A DNA stretch of 64,000 bases from Thalassococcus arenae. GTDB lineage: Bacteria; Pseudomonadota; Alphaproteobacteria; Rhodobacterales; Rhodobacteraceae. The notes beneath the pieces were generated by a model. That model made no database searches. It was not told where the DNA came from and saw only the letters and a program-made list of their open reading frames with translations. Positions 55,947 to 64,000 of the stretch are shown piece after piece (the first letter of the stretch is position 1; the number at the start of each line of letters is the position of its first letter). The stretch is from the NCBI RefSeq assembly GCF_019104745.1, contig NZ_JAHRWL010000001.1:1655001-1719000 (forward strand). Reading direction: 5' to 3'. The position numbers and the translations under genes were made by a program.

Positions 55947-56225
55947 ATGACGACATCCGTGCACCGCGTATTGAAGATCATCAACGAAAAGGGCCTGCAC
56001 GCCCGCGCCTCGGCCAAGCTGGTGGAAGTGGTCGAGGGGTTCGACGCGACGGCAGAGGTGTCGCGCGACGGTTTGTCGGCCTCGGGCGACAGCATCATGG
56101 GGCTTTTGATGTTGGCAGCTTCCAAAGGAACCTCTATTGAAGTGCAGACATCCGGACCGGACGCCGAGGCGCTGGCAGACGCTCTCGAGGCGCTGGTGGC
56201 CGACCGGTTCGGCGAGGGGTGTTGA
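55947..56225 (+). CDS. ptsH: Phosphocarrier protein HPr
   Basis: A 92-residue HPr. His18 in NEKGLHARASAKLVE is the EI-phosphorylated residue, and the regulatory serine lies in SASGDSIMGLLML (the site used by HprK). Size and spacing are normal. EI (ptsI/ptsP) is not in the window. It follows the EIIA gene by 28 bases and ends the chvI-to-ptsH group; plsC begins 58 bases later. Confidence 0.95.
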   Translation: MTTSVHRVLKIINEKGLHARASAKLVEVVEGFDATAEVSRDGLSASGDSIMGLLMLAASKGTSIEVQTSGPDAEALADALEALVADRFGEGC

Positions 56226-56283
56226 ACGCGCGCGCCGGGGAGGCGGCGGGCGCGTCGGGACACGAAGCGAGGAACCGGTTGGG

Positions 56284-57162
56284 ATGGTGGACAGTTCCCG
56301 AGCCACGACGGGTGCGCCCGGTGTCACGGCGCCGCAACCGGTGCCTTATGACAAGCGCAAGCTGAGCTACGCCAACACCTTCACCAATCCATGGAAGTCG
56401 AACACGATCCGGGCGCTGGAATGGGCGACCGGCAAGCTGACGCTGCTGCGCATGGTGCGGCGCTTCGAGCGCATGGGACCGGCCGACGGCCAGGCGTTCT
56501 GGGCGCAGGCCCTGGACATCATGGGCATCACGCTGGAGACGCCGCCCGACCAGATCGCCCGCATCCCCGCGAAGGGGCCGGTGGTGATCGTGGCGAACCA
56601 TCCGCACGGGCTGATCGACGGGATGGTTCTGGCCGAACTGATCGGCCGGGTGCGCACCGATTACAAGATCCTGACCCGGTCGCTGCTGACCGGTGTCGAG
56701 GAGATCGAGGAATTCATGATCCCGGTGCCGTTCCCGCACGAGGCGGACGCGCGCGAGCAGGGGCTGGAGATGCGCGCCCGCGCGATGGCGCATCTGAAAA
56801 AGGGCGGTGTGATCGTGCTGTTCCCGTCGGGTGTCGTGGCGTCGAGCGACACGCTGTTCGGCCCGGCCGTCGAGCGGGGATGGAACCCGTTCACCGCCAA
56901 GATGATCCTGCGCTCGGGCGCGACGGTGGTGCCGGTGTTCTTTCCCGGGCAGAATTCGCGCGCCTACCAGATCGCCAACCGGGTTTCGGCGACCGTGCGG
57001 CAGGGCTTGCTGCTGCACGAGGTGGTGCATGCCTGTCATCGTCCGCAGAGGCCCGTGGTGGGCGCGGCGATCACGCCGGACGAGGTGCGCAAGCGGGCCG
57101 AGAACCAGCGCGAATTCGTGGCCTGGCTGCGCGAGGTGACGCTGGGCCTGGGCAGGGGCTGA
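56284..57162 (+). CDS. Lysophospholipid/glycerolphosphate acyltransferase (PlsC family)
   Basis: A 292-residue membrane-associated acyltransferase. The HX4D motif is ANHPHGLIDGMVLAEL near residue 104, and the second motif is FPSGVVASSDTLFG near 182; an N-terminal hydrophobic/amphipathic part would place it on the inner membrane. It is longer at the C-terminus than housekeeping PlsC, so it may use a special acceptor such as an ornithine or hopanoid lipid. The ATG at 56284 is chosen; the earlier in-frame ATG at 56137 lies in ptsH. Same strand as ptsH. Confidence 0.87.
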   Translation: MVDSSRATTGAPGVTAPQPVPYDKRKLSYANTFTNPWKSNTIRALEWATGKLTLLRMVRRFERMGPADGQAFWAQALDIMGITLETPPDQIARIPAKGPVVIVANHPHGLIDGMVLAELIGRVRTDYKILTRSLLTGVEEIEEFMIPVPFPHEADAREQGLEMRARAMAHLKKGGVIVLFPSGVVASSDTLFGPAVERGWNPFTAKMILRSGATVVPVFFPGQNSRAYQIANRVSATVRQGLLLHEVVHACHRPQRPVVGAAITPDEVRKRAENQREFVAWLREVTLGLGRG

Positions 57163-57249
57163 GCCGATCGAGCGCTGCCGCGCGCTTTATCCCGCCTGTG
57201 GCGCGGCGACGCGCCTGCCGGGCCGTTGCGCCCGAGGCGGTGCGGGGCA

Positions 57250-57272
57250 GCGTATTTTCGAAAGAGAAGAAG
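57250..57272 (+). repeat. Short 3'-end motif, copy 2
   Basis: GCGTATTTTCGAAAGAGAAGAAG, plus strand, between plsC and the convergent hydroxybutyryl-CoA dehydrogenase gene. It differs from 46241-46263 (reverse strand) at one base of 23. Confidence 0.6.
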
Positions 57273-57279
57273 GGCGGAC

Positions 57280-58155
57280 CTAGCGCGTCGGCACCGGGGT
57301 TTCGCCGCGGTAATCGTAGAAGCCGCGCTTGGTCTTGCGACCCAGCCAGCCGGCCTCGACATATTTGGTCAGCAGCGGGCAGGGACGGTACTTGGTGTCG
57401 GCCAGACCGTCATGCAGAACGTTCATGATGGCGAGGCAGGTGTCGAGCCCGATGAAATCGGCCAGTTCCAGCGGCCCCATCGGGTGGTTGGTGCCCAGTT
57501 TCATCGCCATGTCGATCGAGGTCACGTTGCCGACGCCTTCGTAGAGCGTGTAGACGGCTTCGTTGATCATCGGCATCAGGATGCGGTTGACGATGAAGGC
57601 GGGAAAATCCTCGGCGCTGGCGGCGGTCTTGCCCAGCCGCTGCACCACGGCAAGGCAGGTGTCGTAGGTGTCCTGGTCGGTGGCGATGCCGCGGATCAGT
57701 TCGACCAGCTGCATCACCGGCACCGGGTTCATGAAGTGGAAGCCCATGAACCGTTCCGGCCGGTCGGTGCGCGAGGCCAGCCGGGTGATCGAGATCGACG
57801 AGGTGTTCGAGGTCAGGATGGTGTGCGGCAGCAGGTCGGGCTGGAGGCTTTCGAAGATCTTGTTCTTGATGTCCTCGCGTTCGGTCGCGGCCTCGATCAC
57901 GAGATCGGTCGCGGCGGTGTCGGCGATGGCGAGCGAGGTGGAGATGCGCGCCATGGCGGCGTCGCGGTCGTCGCCCGAGACCATGTCCCGCGCGACCTGT
58001 CGATCGATGTTCCGGGCGATCCGGGCGACGGCGTCGTCCAGCGCATCCTGGCTGATGTCGTTGAGCACGACTTCGTAGCCCGCCAGGGCCATGACATGGG
58101 CGATGCCGTTGCCCATCTGCCCCGCTCCGACAACGCCGATCCGTTTGATTTCCAT
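57280..58155 (-). CDS. 3-hydroxybutyryl-CoA dehydrogenase
   Basis: A 291-residue NAD(P)-dependent enzyme interconverting acetoacetyl-CoA and 3-hydroxybutyryl-CoA. The N-terminal Rossmann motif is GVVGAGQMGNGIAHVMALAG (residues 7-26); NTSSISITRL and the catalytic-His segment GFHFMNPVPVM near 139 follow, and PGFIVNR-like FPAFIVNRILMPMINEA marks the C-terminal domain. Length is normal. The start at 58155 gives MEIKRIGVVGAG. It may serve polyhydroxybutyrate or butyrate routes; etf genes lie on the same strand downstream of DUF6473. Confidence 0.94.
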   Translation of the reverse strand: MEIKRIGVVGAGQMGNGIAHVMALAGYEVVLNDISQDALDDAVARIARNIDRQVARDMVSGDDRDAAMARISTSLAIADTAATDLVIEAATEREDIKNKIFESLQPDLLPHTILTSNTSSISITRLASRTDRPERFMGFHFMNPVPVMQLVELIRGIATDQDTYDTCLAVVQRLGKTAASAEDFPAFIVNRILMPMINEAVYTLYEGVGNVTSIDMAMKLGTNHPMGPLELADFIGLDTCLAIMNVLHDGLADTKYRPCPLLTKYVEAGWLGRKTKRGFYDYRGETPVPTR

Positions 58156-58298
58156 GGCCGATCCCCTTGAACGCGCCGCCACTTTAGGCGCGGGCGAAGC
58201 CGGGCCGCAAGCGGGATAGATCGCATTTTCGCTTTAGCGAATTGGCAAGTGCTATGGGTCACGCTGTTCCCGGGTGAGTTTGAAACCGGATGGGTGAG

Positions 58299-59135
58299 AT
58301 GACCTTTGCTGCCGCGGGCCGCATGGCCCTGGAATACTATCCGTGCCGGTATGGTGCCAGCCGCACGGATTTTCGTGGCCCGCGACGGCCGCTGGAGGGC
58401 ACTTTCGTGGCCTGCATCGGCGGAACGGAAACCTATGGCCGCTTCATGCCCGAACCGTATCCGGTTCTGCTGGAGCGGGCGACGGGCAGGCCTTGCGTGA
58501 ATTTCGGCGGGATCAATGCCGGGCTGGACCTGTACCTGAAGGATCCCGCGATCCTGGGCGTGCTTGCGGGGGCGCGGGTGGTGGTCATGCAGGTGATGGG
58601 CGCGCAGAACATGTCGAACCGGTTCTACGCGGTGCATCCGCGCCGCAACGACCGGTTCCTGCGCGCCTCGGAGCGTCTGCAGGAGCTGTTTCCGGAGGTG
58701 GACTTTACCGAGTTCCATTTCACCCGCCACATGCTGGTGCGGCTGCACGATCTGTGCCCGGCGCGGTTCGGCACGCTGGTGGAGGAGCTGCGCCTGTCCT
58801 GGGTGGCGCGGATGAAGCACCTGTTGGCGATGTTGCCCGGATCGGTGGTGCTGGTCTGGCTGGCCGATCACCTGCCGGGTTCCGGCGATGGCGTGGAAGC
58901 GGGCGATCCGCTGTTCGTGACGCCGGAGATGCTGGAGACGGTGCGGCCGCGGGTGAGCGACCTGGTGACGATCGTGCCGGCGGCGGAGAGCCGGCAGGCG
59001 AACCGGTCGGACCTTGTCTTTACCGAGTTCGAGGCAGCCGCCGCGGCCGAAATGCTGGGCAGCGCGGCGCATGCGCAGGCGACCGAAGCGCTGGCGGATG
59101 TGATCAGACCGCTGCTGACGATGCCGAAGACATGA
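58299..59135 (+). CDS. DUF6473 family protein
   Basis: A 278-residue protein. [20 protein letters not shown] near residue 9 and [20 protein letters not shown] near 39, then [13 protein letters not shown], match DUF6473, a Rhodobacterales family whose GGTETYG start resembles a nucleophile loop of SGNH or sulfotransferase-like folds; function unknown. The start at 58299 fits homologues (MTF...[10 protein letters not shown]); an ATG at 58290 is possible. A strong terminator follows directly. Confidence 0.84.
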   Translation: MTFAAAGRMALEYYPCRYGASRTDFRGPRRPLEGTFVACIGGTETYGRFMPEPYPVLLERATGRPCVNFGGINAGLDLYLKDPAILGVLAGARVVVMQVMGAQNMSNRFYAVHPRRNDRFLRASERLQELFPEVDFTEFHFTRHMLVRLHDLCPARFGTLVEELRLSWVARMKHLLAMLPGSVVLVWLADHLPGSGDGVEAGDPLFVTPEMLETVRPRVSDLVTIVPAAESRQANRSDLVFTEFEAAAAAEMLGSAAHAQATEALADVIRPLLTMPKT

Positions 59136-59136
59136 A

Positions 59137-59160
59137 AAAGCCCGCCGGGGGGCGGGCTTT
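59137..59160. terminator. Bidirectional terminator between DUF6473 and etfA
   Basis: AAAGCCCGCC-GGGG-GGCGGGCTTT, a ten-base-pair stem with a GGGG loop, between convergent genes. Confidence 0.88.
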
Positions 59161-59181
59161 CACGAGGTCGTTTCGCGCCGG

Positions 59182-60111
59182 TCAGCCCAGCTTTTCGGTC
59201 AGTTCCGGCACCGCGGTGAACAGGTCGGCGACCAGGCCGAAATCGGCGACCTGAAAGATCGGCGCCTCTTCGTCCTTGTTGATCGCGACGATGATCTTGC
59301 TGTCCTTCATGCCGGCGAGGTGCTGGATCGCGCCCGAGATGCCGACCGCGATATAGAGGTCCGGCGCCACGACCTTGCCGGTCTGTCCGACCTGCCAGTC
59401 ATTGGGCGCGAAACCGCTGTCGACCGCCGCACGCGAGGCGCCGACGGCGGCGCCCAGCTTGTCGGCCAGTTTCTCGATCAGGGCGAAATCCTCTTCCGAG
59501 CCCACGCCGCGGCCGCCGGACACGACGATGCCGGCCGAGGTCAGTTCGGGGCGGTCGGATTCGGCCACCTTGTCCTCGACCCATTCCGACAGCGCCGGGT
59601 TGTCGCCCGCGCCGATGGCCTCGACCGCGGCCGAGCCGCCGGTGGGCGCGGCGTCGAAGGTGGAGGTGCGGAAAGTGATGACCTTGGTCGCGTCGCGCGA
59701 CTTGACCGTCTGGATCGCGTTGCCGGCATAGATCGGGCGTTCGAAGGTGTCGGCGTCGATCACGGCGCTCACATCGGTCAGCACCATGACGTCCAGAAGC
59801 GCGGCGACGCGCGGCAGGATGTTCTTGGCGTCGGTGGTGGCAGGCGCGACGATATGGCTGTAATCGCCCGCCAGCGAGGCGATCAGCGCCGCGACCGGTT
59901 CGGCCAGGCGGTGACCGTAAAGCGCGTCTTCGGCGACCAGCACCTTGGCGACGCCGTCGATCGTGGCGGCTTCGTCGGCGGCGGCCTTTGCGGATGCGCC
60001 GGCGGCCAGCACGGTCACGTCACCCAGGGCCTTGGCGGCGGTGACGGTCTTGGCGGTGGCGTCCATCGACAGCGCGCCATCGGTAATCTCGGCAATCAGA
60101 AGTACGGCCAT
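59182..60111 (-). CDS. etfA: Electron transfer flavoprotein subunit alpha
   Basis: The FAD-binding large subunit of ETF, which carries electrons from acyl-CoA and amine dehydrogenases to ETF-quinone oxidoreductase. It is 309 residues: an N-terminal domain, then the FAD domain with [20 protein letters not shown] near residue 197, GATGRQ-like [17 protein letters not shown] near 243 and [12 protein letters not shown] near 265. It follows etfB by a single base. Confidence 0.96.
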   Translation of the reverse strand: MAVLLIAEITDGALSMDATAKTVTAAKALGDVTVLAAGASAKAAADEAATIDGVAKVLVAEDALYGHRLAEPVAALIASLAGDYSHIVAPATTDAKNILPRVAALLDVMVLTDVSAVIDADTFERPIYAGNAIQTVKSRDATKVITFRTSTFDAAPTGGSAAVEAIGAGDNPALSEWVEDKVAESDRPELTSAGIVVSGGRGVGSEEDFALIEKLADKLGAAVGASRAAVDSGFAPNDWQVGQTGKVVAPDLYIAVGISGAIQHLAGMKDSKIIVAINKDEEAPIFQVADFGLVADLFTAVPELTEKLG

Positions 60112-60112
60112 C

Positions 60113-60871
60113 TTACACAGCTCCCGCTTCTTTCAGTTTCGCCACGAGCTCGTCGACCGAGCCCACCTTGATGCCGGCGGCGCGTTCGGCCGGTTCGGTC
60201 GTCTTGACGATTTCCAGCCGCGGCGCGACGTCGACGCCGTAATCGGCGGCAGTCTTTTCATCCAAAGGCTTTTTCTTGGCCTTCATGATGTTGGGCAGCG
60301 AGGCGTAGCGCGGTTCGTTCAGGCGCAGGTCGGTCGAGATGATCGTGGGCATCCTGACCTTGACGGTCTGCAACCCGCCATCGACCTCGCGGGTGACCAC
60401 GGCGTGATCGCCCTCGACGTCGACCTTGTTGGCATACATGGCTTGCGACCAGCCCAGCAGCGCCGACAGCATCTGGCCGGTGGCGTTCATGTCGTTGTCG
60501 ATCGCCTGCTTGCCGCAGAGCACCAGGCCCGGGTTTTCTTCCTTGACGACGGCGGCGAGGATCTTGGCCACGGCCAGCGGTTCGATGTCGGTGTGCACGT
60601 CATCGGCGGCCACCACCAGGATGGCGCGGTCGGCACCCATCGCCAGCGCGGTGCGCAGGGTTTCCTGGGATTGCTTCACGCCGATCGACACGACGACGAT
60701 CTCTTCGGCCTTGCCGGCTTCCTTCAGGCGGATCGCCTCTTCGACGGCGATTTCGTCGAAGGGGTTCATCGACATCTTGACGTTGGCGAGATCGACCCCC
60801 GATCCGTCCGCCTTGACGCGAACCTTCACGTTGTAGTCGATCACGCGTTTGACGGGCACAAGCACCTTCAT
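60113..60871 (-). CDS. etfB: Electron transfer flavoprotein subunit beta
   Basis: The AMP-binding small subunit of ETF; with EtfA it forms the soluble heterodimer. It is 252 residues. [20 protein letters not shown] starts the chain; the ETF-beta signature region [20 protein letters not shown] is near residue 145. Promoter sequence probably lies in 60872-61045. The neighbour M48 gene ends 174 bases upstream on the same strand. Confidence 0.96.
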   Translation of the reverse strand: MKVLVPVKRVIDYNVKVRVKADGSGVDLANVKMSMNPFDEIAVEEAIRLKEAGKAEEIVVVSIGVKQSQETLRTALAMGADRAILVVAADDVHTDIEPLAVAKILAAVVKEENPGLVLCGKQAIDNDMNATGQMLSALLGWSQAMYANKVDVEGDHAVVTREVDGGLQTVKVRMPTIISTDLRLNEPRYASLPNIMKAKKKPLDEKTAADYGVDVAPRLEIVKTTEPAERAAGIKVGSVDELVAKLKEAGAV

Positions 60872-61045
60872 CTGCGTCTCTCTCCTCGTTTCCGGCGCGA
60901 AGAATGCCGCACCGCATCAATTCCTCTGGATGCTGGATAGCGGAGCATGGCCCGGCGCAACAGGCCAAAATCGTCGCGTCACGGTCTTTCGACGTCGCGT
61001 TTTTCGTTGAATGCCCGGGCCAGCTGCGGGTGTTCCAGCGGGAAA

Positions 61046-62167
61046 TCAGTCGCAGACCCGTTTGAGCGCGCCCCATTGCGGGGCATCCAGCAACGGGCGC
61101 GTTGCGAATCCGTCGGGCGTTGCGGCGCGGGCTGCGGCGATCCTGTCACCAAGCGCGGGGTGGGCCATGAAATGCTGGACCATACCTTCGGCATCGCCGT
61201 CCATGTCGCGGAAGCGTTCGAACATCTCGGCCAGAGCGGCGGGCGACAGTCCGGCGTCCAGAAGCATGCGGTGCGAAAACGCGTCGGCGGCGGCCTCGGC
61301 TTCCTGGCTGTAGCGGGCATCGATCAGCCGTTCGGCCAGGAACAGCACCACGGTGCCGCCGGCGAAATCGCCGAACAGCAGCCCCAGCACGCCGATCGAC
61401 CCGGCCGAGCGCAGGGCATGGCGGGTGGGATCGCGGCTGACGACATGCCCCACCTCGTGTGCCAGAACCGCGGCCAGTTCCTCGGGTGCACCGGCGGCAT
61501 CGATCAGCCCGTCGAACAGCACGACATGGCCGCCGGGCAGGGCGAAGGCATTGACCATCTCGTGGTTCAGGATGTGCACGGTCAGCGGCGTTTCCAGATC
61601 GTGCCGTTCCAGCAGCCGGTCCTGCATCGCGGCCAGCGCCGCCAGCCCGTCGGGGTTTTCGCAGAACGGCACCGGTTGCAGACCGGTCTGGTCCAGCGCG
61701 TCGCGGATCTGGTTCAGCGTGACCTGGCCAAGGGCGCGTTCGCCTTCGGGCGGGATGTATTCGGCCAACTGGTCGGCCATGACCGGCACCAGGACGAAGA
61801 CGATCAGCGCGACCGAGGCGACGGCGGCGGCGGCCCAGGCGAAAAGCCGTCCGCGCCGCGTGACGGGGGCGCGGCGGCGTGCATGGGGCAGGCGCGGGGC
61901 CAGCGCGCGGTCGAGCAGCATCAGGCGTTGCAGCGGATCGTCGGCGCGGCGCAGCATGTAAAGATCGCCGCCGGCCTGGTCGGGCAGTTCGCGGATCGCC
62001 GCCAGCGGCCAGGCCTGGCGGCCGTCGGGCGTGTCGATCAGCAGGGTCTGCAACGCCTCGTCGATCCACAGGCTGGCTTCTTGCGGGACGGGCGAGATGC
62101 CGTCGAGAAAGAAGCCGCGGGCCTCGAACGCGGGCGGCCGGGCGCCGACATGCAGAAGCGTGCTCAT
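61046..62167 (-). CDS. M48-family zinc metallopeptidase with an N-terminal accessory domain
   Basis: A 373-residue membrane-anchored protease. An N-terminal 100-residue cytoplasmic-type region is followed by one membrane helix (AWAAAAVASVALIVFVLVP, about residues 110-128). The catalytic domain carries the zinc motif AVLAHEVGHVVSRDP (HEXXH) and the third ligand Glu in SQEAEAAADAFS near 290. It resembles periplasmic quality-control proteases such as BepA/HtpX relatives. Its ATG overlaps the stop of the DUF898 gene by four bases. Confidence 0.9.
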   Translation of the reverse strand: MSTLLHVGARPPAFEARGFFLDGISPVPQEASLWIDEALQTLLIDTPDGRQAWPLAAIRELPDQAGGDLYMLRRADDPLQRLMLLDRALAPRLPHARRRAPVTRRGRLFAWAAAAVASVALIVFVLVPVMADQLAEYIPPEGERALGQVTLNQIRDALDQTGLQPVPFCENPDGLAALAAMQDRLLERHDLETPLTVHILNHEMVNAFALPGGHVVLFDGLIDAAGAPEELAAVLAHEVGHVVSRDPTRHALRSAGSIGVLGLLFGDFAGGTVVLFLAERLIDARYSQEAEAAADAFSHRMLLDAGLSPAALAEMFERFRDMDGDAEGMVQHFMAHPALGDRIAAARAATPDGFATRPLLDAPQWGALKRVCD

Positions 62168-63498
62168 ATCGAGGCCCCCACATCCAGCGCTTCGGCAAAG
62201 CCTTCGGCCTCGATATGTTCGTCGCGCGGGCGCTGGCGGATGGACCGCAGGCCTTCGGTGCCATCGATGCGCAGGGTTTCGGCGTAGTGCCGGGTGACGG
62301 GCATCGTGATCAACGCGTGGGTCAGCGCCGACCACAAAAGGAAGACGGCGAAGTAGACGGCGACGCTGAACGCGATGATGACCCAGCGGTCGATGCCGGA
62401 CAGCACCGCGAGATCACCGTCGACCCCCATATGCGACAGCGTGTCGACCGATTGCGCGGCGACCAGCACCAGGCCGAGAGCGCCCAGCGGGATCGACGCG
62501 GCCAGACCGGCCAGCAGATAGCCGAAGACATGGATGAACAGGATGCGGCGCGGGCTGGGATCGACCGTCAGGCGCAGGTCGCCCAGCCGTTTCGTCGCGG
62601 TCAGCCTCCGCAGGGTTTCGACGCGGTAATAGACCAGGCCATAGGCCAGCACGGCGGCGGCGGCGAAACCCAGACCGAAGCTCATGCGGAGATTGCCGGA
62701 TACCGCGGCGCCGGCGGTGGCCGCGGCGAGGGCGAAACCGAGGAACAGCCATTTGGTTGCCGGATAGAGCATCTGCCAGCGGCCGTCCTGCACCAAGCGC
62801 TCGGTGCCGTAGGAGGTGCGGTCCGTGCGGTATTTCTCGAGCCAGAAGGTCATCCGCGGCCAGAGCAGCCCGGCGGTCAGGATGGTCAGCGCCCAGTGCC
62901 ACAGCGCCCGGGCCGCATAGCCCCAGGCACCCGGTTCCAGCCCGAAGCGCAGGCCGCGCCAGCGGGTGCGCGCCAGCACGTAGCGCCGGGCCCGGTATTG
63001 CGCGTAGAACCAGAGCGGAACGACCCCCGCGAGGCTGACCAGATAGGCGATGGTGTTGCCCTGGAACAGCGAGAAGCTGGCGAACATCAGAAGCAGGTTC
63101 ACGATACCGATATAGAAAGCCAGGATCACCACCGCGATCAGGAAACCCAGCAGTTTTTCGATCGGGTCGCCCACGTATTCCAGCGGCGTGCCGCCGATGC
63201 GGATCGCCGACCAGTACCAGCGCCGCAGCCGGGTTTTCATCCAGAACCGGTAGAGACCGAGCGTGATGACGGTCAGGAACCCGGTGCGCAGAGCCAGGGC
63301 AAAGAGCGTGGCGCGCCGCCCGACGAACCGGCCCGCGCCGGGATCAGGTGAAGCGGTTGTCGCGGGGGAAGCCGCGGGGGGCCATGCGCCCGGCGCTGGC
63401 GCGCTTGCCGATCCATTCGTCGAGTTCGGTTTCGGTTCTTGTTCGTCCGGCCGGGTCGCGCCAGGAGAGGCCTTCGCCCAGGGTGAAGGTCGTCGCAT
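62164..63498 (-). CDS. DUF898 (YjgN-type) multi-spanning membrane protein
   Basis: A 444-residue frame whose core (from about residue 57) has the DUF898 repeat RFVGRRATLFALALRTGFLT then GLYRFWMKTRLRRWYW and several membrane helices to the C-terminus. The first 55 residues are Pro/Ala/Ser-rich and lie inside the end of parC, yet no ATG, GTG or TTG in frame occurs between this ATG and the RFVG motif; either the ATG at 63498 or an unusual start codon is used. Function unknown. It overlaps the M48 gene start (ATGA). Confidence 0.8.
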   Translation of the reverse strand: MRRPSPWAKASPGATRPDEQEPKPNSTNGSASAPAPGAWPPAASPATTASPDPGAGRFVGRRATLFALALRTGFLTVITLGLYRFWMKTRLRRWYWSAIRIGGTPLEYVGDPIEKLLGFLIAVVILAFYIGIVNLLLMFASFSLFQGNTIAYLVSLAGVVPLWFYAQYRARRYVLARTRWRGLRFGLEPGAWGYAARALWHWALTILTAGLLWPRMTFWLEKYRTDRTSYGTERLVQDGRWQMLYPATKWLFLGFALAAATAGAAVSGNLRMSFGLGFAAAAVLAYGLVYYRVETLRRLTATKRLGDLRLTVDPSPRRILFIHVFGYLLAGLAASIPLGALGLVLVAAQSVDTLSHMGVDGDLAVLSGIDRWVIIAFSVAVYFAVFLLWSALTHALITMPVTRHYAETLRIDGTEGLRSIRQRPRDEHIEAEGFAEALDVGASI

Positions 63499-64000
63499 CG
63501 CTCAGGCCTCCGTCCTTGTATTTCTGTAGCCGAACGCCCTTACCGCGCCCCATCTCGGGCAGTTCGTCAAGCATGAAGACCAGAACCTTGCGGTTTTCGC
63601 CGACCACTGCCACGGCATCGCCCTGAACCGGTGCGCAGACGCGCGCCTTGACGTCGTCGCGCACGTTCAGCACCTGCTTGCCGGCGCGGGTCTGGGCCAC
63701 CACGTCATCCTCGGGCACGACGAACCCGTCGCCGGCGGACGAGGCCACCAGCAGCTTGCCGCCGGGGCGGTGGATGAACAGATCGACGATCTCGGCCTCG
63801 TTGGGCAGGTCGACCATCAGCCGCAGCGGTTCGCCCATGCCGCGCCCGCCGGGCAGGTTCGCGGCGGAGAGCGTGTAAAAGCGCCCGTTGCTGCCGAAGA
63901 CCAGCAGCTTGTCGGTGGTTTCGGCGTGAAAGATGAAGCGCGGGCTGTCGCCGTCCTTGAATTTCAACTCGCGGGTCAGGTCGATATGGCCGGTCATGGC
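63344..64000 (-). CDS. parC: DNA topoisomerase IV subunit A (partial, N-terminal part off the right edge)
   Basis: Only the C-terminal 218 or so residues are in the window. They show the beta-pinwheel repeats of the ParC/GyrA C-terminal domain (for example FIHRPGGKLLVASSAGDGFV, then GKQVLNVRDDVKARVC) and the ParC-type end APRGFPRDNRFT. The full protein, with the catalytic Tyr, lies to the right. It decatenates daughter chromosomes with ParE. The last 155 bases overlap the long open frame of the DUF898 gene. Confidence 0.88.
   Translation of the reverse strand, partial: AMTGHIDLTRELKFKDGDSPRFIFHAETTDKLLVFGSNGRFYTLSAANLPGGRGMGEPLRLMVDLPNEAEIVDLFIHRPGGKLLVASSAGDGFVVPEDDVVAQTRAGKQVLNVRDDVKARVCAPVQGDAVAVVGENRKVLVFMLDELPEMGRGKGVRLQKYKDGGLSDATTFTLGEGLSWRDPAGRTRTETELDEWIGKRASAGRMAPRGFPRDNRFT

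Noticed and set aside
58228-58241. Palindrome TTCGCT-TT-AGCGAA between the hydroxybutyryl-CoA dehydrogenase and DUF6473 genes
   Set aside because: Could be an operator, but short and without a matching second copy in the window; not enough to call.
60979-61045. Protein-like frame after the M48 stop (DFPLEHPQLARAFNEK)
   Set aside because: Considered as a frameshifted C-terminus, but the M48 protein already ends normally after its last conserved segment, and the stretch has no start or family match.

Overview
The window looks like chromosomal DNA from an alphaproteobacterium of the order Rhodobacterales (Roseobacter-type). Reasons: high GC throughout; GcrA and ChvI/ChvG; a short HPr kinase beside RapZ, a mannose-type EIIA and HPr; a small heat-shock protein followed by a DUF1150 gene; a Hint-domain protein; phosphatidylcholine synthase; DUF6473 and DUF3726 proteins; and a sulfate adenylyltransferase/APS kinase typical of the group. 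Nearly all of it is core chromosome. I saw no prophage, insertion sequence, CRISPR array or plasmid replication gene. About 72 protein genes and one tRNA gene are supported; most remaining open frames are shadows of these in a high-GC sequence.

Layout. 0-13 kb: the edge of a TsoY-like membrane protein behind two sulfide-repressor-type boxes, then smc, a drug/metabolite exporter, Nudix and lipase genes, a lone phnM, purEK, a heat-shock pair behind a likely RNA thermometer, an M23 peptidase and an amidinotransferase. 13-22 kb: a winged-helix/sulfurylase/APS-kinase fusion, rraB-trxB, an Lrp regulator, a Hint protein, and lgt-midA-pgeF. 22-29.4 kb: a tight seven-gene catabolic-looking operon directly downstream of tRNA-Lys. 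29.6-34.8 kb: dapF-mtaB, a cysteine-synthase-like enzyme, a PaiB-like protein, pcs and gcrA. 34.8-39.2 kb: a gene-poor, repeat-rich stretch around a GDSL hydrolase, rimO and an atypical gene that appears inserted at the 3' end of rimO. 39-49 kb: PPTase, dehalogenase-like hydrolase, tdk, an aminotransferase, a KAS III enzyme, a hydroxyacid dehydrogenase, a tRNA-binding protein, proC and a YbjN protein. 49-57 kb: pckA divergent from chvI-chvG-hprK-rapZ-EIIA-ptsH-plsC. 57-64 kb: hydroxybutyryl-CoA dehydrogenase, DUF6473, etfBA, an M48 protease, a DUF898 protein and the end of parC.

How the genes work together. Carbon state is the best-developed theme: the partial PTS (HprK, EIIA, HPr) lies behind the ChvI/ChvG envelope sensor and opposite pckA, whose promoter carries two LacI-type operators of the kind bound by CceR. 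Sulfur is a second theme (SqrR-type boxes at the left edge; sulfate activation fused to a MarR-type domain with its own palindrome).

The best candidates for something undescribed are: (1) the operon at 21,971-29,342, which joins a diaminopropionate-lyase-like enzyme, an M24 hydrolase, a EutA-like isomerase, a renal-dipeptidase homologue that has lost half of its metal ligands, two proteins of unknown function and an Ldh-type reductase; (2) the regulator-sulfurylase-kinase fusion; and (3) the 830-base insertion that duplicated the end of rimO. Family assignments rest on recognising motifs by eye; no database search was possible.
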